Below are positions 7,798-17,590 of a stretch of 64,000 nucleotides of DNA, one piece after another; the stretch's first letter is position 1, and each line of letters opens with the position of its first letter. The translations under genes and the position numbers were made by a program. Under the pieces are notes generated by a model. That model was not told where the DNA came from, did not search any database, and saw only the letters and a list, made by a program, of their open reading frames with translations. The DNA lies in the NCBI GenBank assembly GCA_028288705.1, contig JAQBNH010000019.1:62001-126000 (forward strand), given 5' to 3'. Source of the DNA: Ferruginibacter sp. GTDB lineage: Bacteria; Bacteroidota; Bacteroidia; Chitinophagales; Chitinophagaceae.

Positions 7798-7934
7798 TTG
7801 CAGCTGCCTGGCATTTTAATATGGCAGGATCTTGTGAAGTATGGAATTATGTTACTTGCATGCTGTTGACGTATTAGTGGAAGTCCCGTACTCGATTAAG
7901 CAGTTTTTAATTTTTACTTTTTACTTTTTCCGTC

Positions 7935-8036
7935 ATGCACGCACCAAATTTCACCGTCATCCTCGCCATCGTTATCATCGCCCTGGTCGTTGGATGTGGC
8001 CTCTATTACTCTGGGGAGAAGGAAAGGAGAGGATAA
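7935..8036 (+). CDS. Possible 33-residue membrane peptide
   Basis: An ATG at 7935 opens a 33-codon frame, MHAPNFTVILAIVIIALVVG then CGLYYSGEKERRG, ending at TAA 8034-8036. It has one clean hydrophobic helix followed by a short charged tail, with a Cys at the helix end in a lipobox-like context. Such peptides are usually missed in annotation. There is no clear ribosome-binding site, so the call rests only on the membrane-helix pattern. Confidence 0.35.
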   Translation: MHAPNFTVILAIVIIALVVGCGLYYSGEKERRG

Positions 8037-8648
8037 GTAATAGGATTTTTGTTTTTTTATTTTTTTGTCGGGGGTATACGCCCTTTAATTTTTCTTTTAC
8101 CAGGAAAACATCGCTTTGGAATGCGATGAGATATCGTTGGACTGCCGCGATTATTATACCTGGGAATAATATGTCTCTTCGGCTTTGCAACGATTTTACA
8201 GCCATGGGTTTTTGTTATTACGGTTTCCCGCAATGCAAAATCGCCTGTTGGTTATTACCTTTCGTTTTGGGCTGAGAAAATGGCTAATACAAATGTCTTT
8301 TTACAGCTTCTTCAAAAGGCTGGCGTATCAATAGCTCTAAGCAGATAGAATCAAATGCCAGTTTAAGCAAAGGCAGAACCAGGCGTTAGCTCAAGCGAGA
8401 AAAAAATTATAGAGCCAAATGCGGTTGTTGAATTTCATGTCCGTACAAACTCGGTGCTGCAAATTCATCATAAAATCAGTTCTTATAATAAATATTAAAA
8501 AAGTATTAAGAGTTAAAGGACTCAGAACCCATAATAAAATAAAAACTCGTATGGCTAAAAAAAATAAATTTATCAATACCGATTTTTATTTAGCTTGGCT
8601 TCTCAAATAAAGACAACCGGAGACCACCTTAGGCTGCACTATTTCTCT
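8037..8648. other. AT-rich intergenic region before the defence operon
   Basis: About 610 bases with no convincing gene. Short frames here have no recognisable domains and unusual composition. It must contain the promoter of the defence operon, but I cannot pick a convincing TAnnTTTG box. The transition to the AT-rich defence operon lies near 8.3 kb and may be the left edge of an insertion; I see no integrase gene or flanking direct repeat. Confidence 0.45.
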
Positions 8649-11474
8649 ATGAATTTTCTTCAATGGAATAATCACATTGCAAAACATTTTTTCAACTCTG
8701 ATAACGCAGGGAAGGACATGCATTTGTTCATCACTAAGCAAGAAATAGTTAACCTTGTTAAAGAACATTTCGCAGATAAAACAGACAAAGAAATTTGGGA
8801 AGATTATTTACTGAAATTAAAAAATGGACTGCCGGGTTCAAGTGAGTTTAAAAATATCTTTGATAAAGCAACTCATGCTTTTCAACAATGGAAACGGTCA
8901 GGATTAAAATCAATTGAAGGTGTGGAACTTATATATCCGCCTTACATTTCGCATTTGGTTTTTACTGTCTTGCCATTAATTGAAATACAAGGTGACTATA
9001 ATGCAAATAATTATTACGATCGGTTAGACGATTTTTTAAAGGAAAATGGCATTAAACAAAATCTTAGAAGTAAGCTTAGAGATATTGATATTTTATGGGC
9101 AGACCTTTCAAGTTGGGCAAACGAAATTAGAAATGGAGAACTTGGTTCGTTTAAGACAATTTTGTTTACACATTCAACGTGGAAGTTTGTAGGTAAGCCC
9201 TTTGCCCAATGCGTATTGCCCCCAAGGGCGATCAGGAAACTACCGGATTTTTTTTATGCTGCAGGACTGACACCAAAAACCTTTTATCAAGATGATACAT
9301 TTAAAAGTCTTCTAGTAAAAAGTGGCTCAACAATACTTGGCTTGAAGTCAAGCATTGTTGAGCTCGTAAAAAAAGGAAACAAAGACGAAATAGGTCAATC
9401 GATAATCGAAACGGTTAAAACTGAATTCAACGAGTGGACAGGTGAAGAGCACGAAATAGTTTTAAAAGATGGAACAGAAAAAAAGATTAGGAAAAATACT
9501 ATTGTTCCTCTTAAACTTCAGCTCAAACAAAATGAGGATGGAGAGTTAGCAATTTCGTTTAGGGTAAATTATATTACTGAGCCACCACCAGGATTAAAGT
9601 TTGATCGACTTGATGATATTTATGAAAATGAAAGATGGTCCAGAACATTGCGTATACCTTTCAAGGAATCATTTGAACTCAAAGACGCCAGTAACAAATG
9701 GAAAGCAGTTTTTGATTCAAAGAACATCCGCTTGCTAATTCGTGGCGGATATTTTCAGCTAGGAAATGACCTTTGGATTGAAACAGAAAAGTTGTCAAGA
9801 GTTGAGGGAATGTATTTGCTATGCAAAGACAATATCAAAGATTCAATTCAAGAGTGGTGTCGAAACTGCTGCACTGATTTTCGAGACGAAAACACACTCA
9901 TAAATATTCCACCCGGGCATTCTCTATTTTGGTTCAAAAATCCGTTCAAAAGTCATGAGCAATTCCAGCAATTAAAAGTTTACGATAGCAAAACTATTTT
10001 ATTACGAGCAGGAACAGGTATGAAGATTGGCTATTTAACTTACCTGAATGAAATGTTACCGGAAATTGAAGTAACTAACGCAGATGGAAATGAAATTGTT
10101 TATCTGCAATACGAAGGGAGCGACGAAAAGACAATTTTACAAAATCACCAAAGTTTAGGCGGCATCTGGTTATTGCCTACAGACATTTTGTTTGGAAGAG
10201 GTTTTTATATCCAAATAGAAAACTGTTCCATCGAAGGAAATAGACGCTCATATAAAATTGATGAAGCTTCATTAAAAAATTTGAGCAATGATGATCTACC
10301 GATGCGGGACAAATTCAATGCAAAAATTGAATACGCAATGGAATTCATACAAGGAAATAAAATTCAATACGCGGGAACAATTGACAAAATAGTTGACGGG
10401 CAATCTTTTAATTCAAATATCAGTGCGACAATTCAACAGGAAGCAAATGTAAATTTCCAAGACAACACACTTTTGAAATGGTTGGTTGCTATTAAGCACT
10501 GCGATATAAAGAAATACAACGAAGCATTTGAAACAGTTCTTCATGGCACTTTTCACGATGAACAATTAAGAGTTCAAGAAAAAAGAAAAGCGTCAATAAA
10601 TATTTTGGATTACTTGGGATATGTTGACTACGATTACGTAGACGATACAATATTTACTCTACCACCAAAATTAATTTCTATTCCCGCCAACAAAGGCAGG
10701 AAGGGTCTATTGATTGGTGGAAGAGATGAAAAGCTAATAAATGAAATGATTGAGTATTGCTCAAAGAGTGATAACTTAATTTCTCTGTCAGTGAAAAAGC
10801 AGAGTGGCAATAATCTTCAGATGCTCATTCCCGATTCTATCTTTTTTGAGAGTAATAGCAGTAAAGAATTTCAAAAGATTGCTGCTCATTTTTCGATTGA
10901 ATTTGACGAGTGGTACTTGCTCAAACTTAAAAACATTCTTCCTAATTTGATGCAGTATGAAGAATTCACAATAAGCAAAGGCAGTTCTGAATCCTGGGAG
11001 AAATTTGGCATTGAAAAAAAGATATTCAGCAAGGAAAGTTTAACGTTTGAATCAGTTGATTGCTATGACAAAGAATATTCGCTTACAGAATGCAGGCCCA
11101 GTTACATTCCCGAATTTGCTTTGTGGATTAAACAATCGTATTACACGATCGATAAAAACTGGGGGAAGTATTTATTTCTTAACCATTGTTCGGAAAAAGT
11201 GAGGGGTTACGGACAGGGAAATTATTTTGCCAAGCCCAACGAAATATTTTGTAACGCAAACAACCTTGCAATTCCGGCCTCGCTTCCATTGCCAAAATTA
11301 TTTTCACGTCTAATTTTGCAGTTAAGCGGAGAGGCGCCGGCCTTTAGGCAGATGAATTTGAAAGGGAAAAATGTATGGTATAATGTTTACCGGAATATTC
11401 CATCACCCTTTAGCGAAAACCTTTTCCGGTTTATTTTAAACTTGAATATTGAAACAACAATGCAAGCAATATGA
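8649..11474 (+). CDS. Large protein of a Druantia II-like system, unknown domain
   Basis: A 941-residue soluble protein with no domain that I can name. The ATG at 8649 (MNFLQWNNHIAKHFFN) is preferred over the TTG at 8595. The N-terminal third is helical and acidic, the middle has many alternating hydrophobic and aromatic strands, and there is a Cys cluster near residue 400 (EWCRNCCTDF) that could bind metal. No Walker motif or nuclease motif is visible. Its stop codon overlaps the start of the giant helicase gene by 4 bases (ATGA), so it is the first gene of the operon. In Druantia type II the helicase DruE and methyltransferase DruM are accompanied by two further proteins (DruF, DruG); this may be the DruF counterpart, but that needs a profile search. 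It probably acts with the helicase. Confidence 0.6.
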   Translation: MNFLQWNNHIAKHFFNSDNAGKDMHLFITKQEIVNLVKEHFADKTDKEIWEDYLLKLKNGLPGSSEFKNIFDKATHAFQQWKRSGLKSIEGVELIYPPYISHLVFTVLPLIEIQGDYNANNYYDRLDDFLKENGIKQNLRSKLRDIDILWADLSSWANEIRNGELGSFKTILFTHSTWKFVGKPFAQCVLPPRAIRKLPDFFYAAGLTPKTFYQDDTFKSLLVKSGSTILGLKSSIVELVKKGNKDEIGQSIIETVKTEFNEWTGEEHEIVLKDGTEKKIRKNTIVPLKLQLKQNEDGELAISFRVNYITEPPPGLKFDRLDDIYENERWSRTLRIPFKESFELKDASNKWKAVFDSKNIRLLIRGGYFQLGNDLWIETEKLSRVEGMYLLCKDNIKDSIQEWCRNCCTDFRDENTLINIPPGHSLFWFKNPFKSHEQFQQLKVYDSKTILLRAGTGMKIGYLTYLNEMLPEIEVTNADGNEIVYLQYEGSDEKTILQNHQSLGGIWLLPTDILFGRGFYIQIENCSIEGNRRSYKIDEASLKNLSNDDLPMRDKFNAKIEYAMEFIQGNKIQYAGTIDKIVDGQSFNSNISATIQQEANVNFQDNTLLKWLVAIKHCDIKKYNEAFETVLHGTFHDEQLRVQEKRKASINILDYLGYVDYDYVDDTIFTLPPKLISIPANKGRKGLLIGGRDEKLINEMIEYCSKSDNLISLSVKKQSGNNLQMLIPDSIFFESNSSKEFQKIAAHFSIEFDEWYLLKLKNILPNLMQYEEFTISKGSSESWEKFGIEKKIFSKESLTFESVDCYDKEYSLTECRPSYIPEFALWIKQSYYTIDKNWGKYLFLNHCSEKVRGYGQGNYFAKPNEIFCNANNLAIPASLPLPKLFSRLILQLSGEAPAFRQMNLKGKNVWYNVYRNIPSPFSENLFRFILNLNIETTMQAI

Positions 11475-14400
11475 AAGACCCAATCGGCTCATTTGAAACC
11501 ATCAAAGACAATTTCATCCGGTATGTTGAAACAGCTTTTGGAACAAAGTTTCCAGGACTTGAAAAAGAAAGAAATGATTTACTCAACTACGATAAAGTCC
11601 TTTACCGAAAGCCATGGATGGAGCCTTTGCCTGATTACATAACAAGCGGGAAATTTATTGATAGTTTAAAGACAGAAGATTTGGGGAATGCTCTGAACGA
11701 AAGCGAAGTAGAAGTTTTCAGAGAACTTGTAAAAAAAGGTTTGTTCCCTTCAAATGTGCGAATGCACTTACATCAAGCGAAAATGTTGAAAGAAGCATTG
11801 GAAGGGAACAACTGTATTATCACCTCTGGAACAGGTTCAGGTAAAACAGAATCTTTTTTACTGCCTTTGTTTGCACAACTTTCAAAAGAACTTTCTCATT
11901 GGAAAAGAACAGACCAAAAATCATTAGCTGTTGATTCTTGGTGGAAGGATGGAACTGGTTTAACACCTAAAAATGTTGTTGATTCACCCAATCAATCGTT
12001 AAGTCCCGCCGCAAGTCAAAGGAATCATGATGTGAGAAAAGCTGGAGTAAGAGCACTAATTCTTTATCCGATGAATGCTTTGGTAGAAGACCAGATGAGC
12101 CGATTGAGAAAAGCACTTGATTCGGATGACGCTAGAAATTGGTTTGATAAAAATTCAAACGGAAATAAAATTTATTTCGGAAGATACAACGGCACATCCC
12201 CTATTGCGGGGAGTCTTTTTAAAGTAGATGGAACGAGAAACGACAACAAAATAAGTAAACTCAAAGAAGAGCTAAAAAATTTAGATGAGGCCTTCAACAA
12301 GGTTGCGGAATACATAAAAAAGGAGTTGCCTAAAGAGGAAGAGTTCAAAAGACTTTCAGATGAAAAGCAAATCGAGAAAATAAAAGAGCTAAAATCTTTT
12401 TTTCAACGCCTTGACAATAGTGCGGAAATGCGTTGCAGATTTGATATGCAACTTGCACCTCCTGACATCCTCATAACCAACTTTTCAATGTTGAGCATTA
12501 TGTTAATGAGGGCAGTTGATTCAGGAATATTTGAAGAAACAAGAAGTTGGTTGCAGTGCGAAGATTTATCCGAGGAAGAAAAGCTCGCAGAACAACCAAA
12601 CAGAGTCTTTCACCTAATAATCGACGAGTTGCATTTGTATAGGGGCACTCAAGGAACAGAAGTAGCTTATCTACTCAAACTTGTGCTTAATCGCTTAGGC
12701 CTGCATCCACATCATCCGCAGTTACGAATACTTGCATCAAGTGCGTCCATAGTTGCAGACGATTCCAAGGAAGGGAAAAAAAGCAAAGAATTCCTTGAAG
12801 ACTTTTTTGGTGTAGATTGGAATGAAAAACCATTCAAAATAATTAAAGGCGAGAATAACGAAGTTGCAGAATTACCTTCAAATGAAAAAAAACTTCCAAT
12901 AAGACCATTCAGAGAAGTCGCATTGAAATATTCACGGGCTAAAGGAAATATTTCAAACCTTGATTTTATTGCGGCTTGTGAAAACGCAGCGACCGAGCTT
13001 GCAAATGATTTTAAAATACCACAGCAAGGAGACGGGATAGAAAAATTACTCATTTTAATTACAAACCCAATCTTTCTTTTGAAAGAAAGATTTTTTTCCC
13101 CTTGCAAAAAATATCAAGCAGTATGTTCATTAAAAGCAGACGGAGACGATTCGGAAGAAATATATTTTGCTGAAACAATTTTTGAGCAATCGAAAAAGCA
13201 AGAAGATTTACAAGATGCTTTGAGAGGTCTATTAATAGCGAGAGCGCTACTTGACGAAAAAGAGTTTGCAGATAACATCAAAATACCTGATGAAAGGAAA
13301 TTACCACGATTCAGGTTCCACTATTTCTTTAGAAACATTGAAGGACTTTGGGCGTCTGTTGACCCTGAGGATATTGAAAACAAGGCTGAGTACAGAGATG
13401 AAGAAAGAACCGCCGGAAGACTTTATCCAACTGCTAAAATAAATTCTCAAAAAGGGAATAGAATTTTGGAATTGCTCTATTGTGATAATTGCGGAACAAC
13501 TTTTTTTGGTGGAAGCAGGTCAATTGGAAAGAATGGGACTTGGGAGTTGTTACCATTAAGTCCCAAGATAGAAGGCATACCGGAAAGGACCCCTGGCAAA
13601 TTAATTGACAAAAGAACTTATCAGGAGTACGGAATATTTTGGGCACAAGGCAAGCAGAAATTTACAAAGCACACCCAACGTTACGGGAGGAATGCTGGAC
13701 AAGAGGCAGACATGTGGAACGACCAGCCTTTAGTTAACGCAAACGACACTCGTACTTACATTTCTCAATGGATTCCGGCAATACTCAATGTGAAGTCAGG
13801 TGATGTAGACAAAGGAAATAAAAATGATAAGGAAACACCGCAAGATTGGATTAACGGAAGAATGTTTTACATCTTCGAGAATGGTTATGATGTAGCGAAT
13901 GAATTGTGGCTTAATCAAAACTTAGCACACGAAACACATTACGCACTTCCATGTGTGTGTCCGTGTTGTGGAACGGATTACTCCGAGAAGAAAAGCAGGA
14001 AAACAACTTTGCGAGCATTCCGAACTGGTTTCGCCAAGACCAGTCAAATCTTCGCAAAGGAGCTGATGTTACAATTACCAGACAAGGTTGATGAAAGAAA
14101 GTTAGTTGTGTTTTCTGATAGTCGCGAAGATGCCGCGAAGGTCGCAAACGGAATTGAGCGCAATCATTTTACAGATTTGCTAAGGGAAACTTTGCTCTAC
14201 GAACTTCACGGAAACATCCTGAAAAAGAACGAACTTGTGATTGCCTTTGAAAATGATGATGAAATCACGAAACATAAATTTCAAACGGAACAGCGAATAA
14301 TATTTGATGAAGTAAATGCTCTTTTCTATAATTCAAAATCGCCTAATGAACAGGATAAAGCGAAAGCATTTGACAAAATAAATCAGTTTAGAAGCAAGTC

Positions 14401-17400
14401 GGTAAATGTTCGAGAACTTGTTGATCTCTCTCCTTCTTTCAATCTTGCTCCAATTGTAAAAAATCTTGCGAAGCTTGGAGTAAATCCTGGAGGCTTGAAT
14501 ATTTCTATTAGGCAAAAAGAGATTGCAAATGGTGTGTGGGTTGATTGGTATAACTTGATTGATTTCTTACAAGAGCCACTTTGGAAAGCCCAAGGAGACT
14601 TGAATTCGTTCATTCAGGAAATTAGGAATAATTCTTTTGATGAATTATCACAGATGTTTTTTGGACAACTGTTTTACTCATTTGAGTCTTCCGGTTTTGG
14701 TTATCTGTCAATCAATCCAAGCAGCTCCCAAATAAATCATTTTGCGAGCCTGCTGAATATTCGTCCGGTTTTGTTATTAGACATTGTGAACAGTTCAATA
14801 AGAATTTTAGGAGACAAATACAAACACAACTATTCAGATTTCCCCAACAAAACTCCATTTACGAGCTTTGGTTCATTACCGCCAGCACTTAAAAGATGGG
14901 TCAGAAATGTTGCTGCAAGAAATAGCCTTAACATCGATGATTTAGGTAATGCGATTTTTGAAACGCTTCATGGTTCCGGGGTTTTAGACTCTACAAGAGG
15001 TTTAATGATCGAAAATTTGTTTATCAAAGTTTCAGAGGAGGAAAATAAAATTTGGAAAGGAACGCTTGTAAACCGCCCGCACCTCCACACATCGGGCGGC
15101 ATCTGCACATTCGCGGGCACAACAAGAGATGATATTGTTTCAACTGCCTTGATATTGTCAAGCGAAAATTGCAAAACTCTGTGGGCGAAAAATTATTTGG
15201 CATTTAATGCAATAACAGAACAGCGCAAACCAATTCGTTTGCATTGCGAAGAACTCACTGGACAGACGGACGATCAGTTTGAAAGGCAACGACATTTCAG
15301 AAATATCATTTTGCCAAGTGAAGGAAATAGAGATGTAAAAACGATTGACTTGCTAAGTGTAACAACAACCCTTGAAGTCGGTGTCGATATTGGTGCATTA
15401 CAAGCAGTGATGCTGGGTAATATGCCACCGCAAAGATTCAACTATCAACAGAGAGTTGGAAGAGCAGGAAGGAGAGGGCAAGCTTACTCAGTGATACTTA
15501 CTTTTTGCAGAGGTAGAAGCCATGACGAATTCTATTTTGCTAATCCTCAAAAGATAACAAATGATGCACCGCCTACACCATTCCTTACGATGAATCAAGA
15601 TCGAATATTTAAACGGCTACTTGCAAAGGAAATTTTAAGAAAAGCATATATACAGACACCAATCAATATTTCCAATGATGGCAAATCAAGTATTCATGGT
15701 GAGTTTGGAACAATTGGTGGAGAATTACAAACAAATTGGTTGGTTTACAAACCCCAAATAATCACCTGGATTAACAACTACAAAAATGAAGTTGAAAAAA
15801 CCGTTGATGCTCTACTTACACCGGAATTAAAAGAACAACGACAAGAATTTATTAATTGGGTGTGTGATGTAGAAACTGATAATGGATTAATAGCTAAATC
15901 TCAAAGCATAATTGACAACAACGAAATCTCTTCAGATGATATTTCTCAAAAATTAGCAGAGGGAGGTATGCTTCCGATGTTTGGAATGCCAACGACTGTG
16001 AAAAATTTGTATCACGGAATCAACAAGCAGTCTGAACCACTTGTGATTGACAGAGACCAAGCAATGGCAATTTATGAATTTGCTCCGGGGGCACAGAAAA
16101 CAAAAGACAAAGCAATTCACACAGTAATTGGTTTCACTTCAGAATTTTCAGATAAGTTATCGCAATACGGAAGTCCAAACTTTGACGGCAGCCCTTTCTA
16201 CATAAATAAGTGGATGACGAGATGCAAAACTTGCGGCACATTTAGGACTTACGAGAAGCAAGAGGACATTCATGGGAGAGAAACAGTTTGTTTGGATTGT
16301 GGTGAAGATGAATCAAATTATCAAAAACCCGTTTTGCTAAAAGCACCAAAAGCATACAGAACAAATCTTACACAGGGAAATGATTCAAAAGAAGATTCAC
16401 TCATTCTTTTATCCCGACCGCCAATTTTTGCGGAGTCAAGTAAAGAGGGTGATAACAAGACAGAGTCGGAGAAAATCAAAAACGCAAACATCTCAATTAC
16501 TGACCGTGACGTTACATGGAGAGTGAATACAAATGCAGATAATTATTTTAAAGGCAGACGCTACAACATTCTAAACAAGTTTCCTTTCGGACAACCAGGT
16601 GGATATAGATTTAATCAGCAATGGTTGCTTGATGACTTGGCGGGAAGATATTTTGATGACAACGGGTATTCAATGGAGCCATTCCAGGTTGCAGATTCAC
16701 AGGAAGAATTAATCGCTTTAGCAAGTAATAAGAAAACTGAAATTCTAAGATTGGCACCAGCATCTGTTCCTGATACCCTTAACCTAAACATGATTTCAAA
16801 TGAAAATGATTTGGCTCACGTACGAGCGCAGTCGTATGGCGTGCGGTCTGGGTACTATTCGGCAGCATTTTTACTTCAAAGGATTATTGCGGACAAGCTT
16901 GATGTTGATCCAACTGAAATTGAGATTGCAGATATTTCAAGAAAAGCATTAAAGGATGACGCGGACAGATTTGTTGCCGAAATAATTTTGACGGACGAAT
17001 TGCCAAATGGTTCAGGTTTCGTTAGGCACTTGTTTAAAAACTTTGAAAGAATACTGTCAGATACAATTTCTCCCCCTGAGGAAATGGTTTATTTAAAGAA
17101 AATTCATTCAGATTCTCATTCAGGTTCTTGTTATGATTCGTGCTATGAGTGTTTGAAGGTTTATAGGAACATGAATTACCATAGTTTGCTCGATTGGAGA
17201 TTAGCAGTATCAATGATGAGAATGATGAATGATGAAAAATTTGTTTGTGGTGCGGATAAGAATTTTGACTTTGTTGAATTAAGAGGTTGGCTTGGTAATG
17301 CGGCTAGTTTGAGGGATTCATTTGCTCAAAGTTTCGGTTACACTCACAAAGCCGATGAGAATGAGCTTCCAATAATTAAATGGGGCCCGGGCAAGAAAAA

Positions 17401-17590
17401 TATAATTGCAATTGTACACCCATTTTGGAATGTCGCTAATTTGAATTATGATGAAAATTGGTTGGCAATAACAATTACAGCTTTACGTAAATATGTTGGG
17501 GCTTCCGGTGGTTCGTTAAGCATAATAGACACATTTAATTTACACAGGAGACCGGGTTGGTGTTATGAGAAATTAATTATCAGACAATGA
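11471..17590 (+). CDS. druE: DruE-like giant helicase with DUF1998
   Basis: A 2039-residue SF2 helicase. Motifs in order: Walker A GTGSGKTE near residue 120; motif II DELH near 384; SSAS (motif III) near 420; a zinc-ribbon-like CVCPCCG near 827; VVFSDSREDAAK near 880; LEVGVDIGALQ then the motif VI sequence QRVGRAGRRG near 1326; a second zinc ribbon CKTCG...CLDCG near 1584; and at the C-terminus a DUF1998 region, with SYGVRSGY, GSGFV and the metal-binding cluster CYDSCYECLKVYRN near 1886 followed by LLDWRLA. Length and order match DruE of the Druantia anti-phage systems. DISARM splits these functions into DrmA and DrmB. It should be an ATP-driven translocase on phage DNA. The gene overlaps both neighbours by 4 bases. 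Confidence 0.8.
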   Translation: MKDPIGSFETIKDNFIRYVETAFGTKFPGLEKERNDLLNYDKVLYRKPWMEPLPDYITSGKFIDSLKTEDLGNALNESEVEVFRELVKKGLFPSNVRMHLHQAKMLKEALEGNNCIITSGTGSGKTESFLLPLFAQLSKELSHWKRTDQKSLAVDSWWKDGTGLTPKNVVDSPNQSLSPAASQRNHDVRKAGVRALILYPMNALVEDQMSRLRKALDSDDARNWFDKNSNGNKIYFGRYNGTSPIAGSLFKVDGTRNDNKISKLKEELKNLDEAFNKVAEYIKKELPKEEEFKRLSDEKQIEKIKELKSFFQRLDNSAEMRCRFDMQLAPPDILITNFSMLSIMLMRAVDSGIFEETRSWLQCEDLSEEEKLAEQPNRVFHLIIDELHLYRGTQGTEVAYLLKLVLNRLGLHPHHPQLRILASSASIVADDSKEGKKSKEFLEDFFGVDWNEKPFKIIKGENNEVAELPSNEKKLPIRPFREVALKYSRAKGNISNLDFIAACENAATELANDFKIPQQGDGIEKLLILITNPIFLLKERFFSPCKKYQAVCSLKADGDDSEEIYFAETIFEQSKKQEDLQDALRGLLIARALLDEKEFADNIKIPDERKLPRFRFHYFFRNIEGLWASVDPEDIENKAEYRDEERTAGRLYPTAKINSQKGNRILELLYCDNCGTTFFGGSRSIGKNGTWELLPLSPKIEGIPERTPGKLIDKRTYQEYGIFWAQGKQKFTKHTQRYGRNAGQEADMWNDQPLVNANDTRTYISQWIPAILNVKSGDVDKGNKNDKETPQDWINGRMFYIFENGYDVANELWLNQNLAHETHYALPCVCPCCGTDYSEKKSRKTTLRAFRTGFAKTSQIFAKELMLQLPDKVDERKLVVFSDSREDAAKVANGIERNHFTDLLRETLLYELHGNILKKNELVIAFENDDEITKHKFQTEQRIIFDEVNALFYNSKSPNEQDKAKAFDKINQFRSKSVNVRELVDLSPSFNLAPIVKNLAKLGVNPGGLNISIRQKEIANGVWVDWYNLIDFLQEPLWKAQGDLNSFIQEIRNNSFDELSQMFFGQLFYSFESSGFGYLSINPSSSQINHFASLLNIRPVLLLDIVNSSIRILGDKYKHNYSDFPNKTPFTSFGSLPPALKRWVRNVAARNSLNIDDLGNAIFETLHGSGVLDSTRGLMIENLFIKVSEEENKIWKGTLVNRPHLHTSGGICTFAGTTRDDIVSTALILSSENCKTLWAKNYLAFNAITEQRKPIRLHCEELTGQTDDQFERQRHFRNIILPSEGNRDVKTIDLLSVTTTLEVGVDIGALQAVMLGNMPPQRFNYQQRVGRAGRRGQAYSVILTFCRGRSHDEFYFANPQKITNDAPPTPFLTMNQDRIFKRLLAKEILRKAYIQTPINISNDGKSSIHGEFGTIGGELQTNWLVYKPQIITWINNYKNEVEKTVDALLTPELKEQRQEFINWVCDVETDNGLIAKSQSIIDNNEISSDDISQKLAEGGMLPMFGMPTTVKNLYHGINKQSEPLVIDRDQAMAIYEFAPGAQKTKDKAIHTVIGFTSEFSDKLSQYGSPNFDGSPFYINKWMTRCKTCGTFRTYEKQEDIHGRETVCLDCGEDESNYQKPVLLKAPKAYRTNLTQGNDSKEDSLILLSRPPIFAESSKEGDNKTESEKIKNANISITDRDVTWRVNTNADNYFKGRRYNILNKFPFGQPGGYRFNQQWLLDDLAGRYFDDNGYSMEPFQVADSQEELIALASNKKTEILRLAPASVPDTLNLNMISNENDLAHVRAQSYGVRSGYYSAAFLLQRIIADKLDVDPTEIEIADISRKALKDDADRFVAEIILTDELPNGSGFVRHLFKNFERILSDTISPPEEMVYLKKIHSDSHSGSCYDSCYECLKVYRNMNYHSLLDWRLAVSMMRMMNDEKFVCGADKNFDFVELRGWLGNAASLRDSFAQSFGYTHKADENELPIIKWGPGKKNIIAIVHPFWNVANLNYDENWLAITITALRKYVGASGGSLSIIDTFNLHRRPGWCYEKLIIRQ

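Noticed and set aside
7841..8275. 144-codon frame after the HTH cluster
   Set aside because: Residue composition (many His, Arg, Phe and Cys without pattern) looks non-coding, and a better small frame (7935-8036) lies in a different phase.
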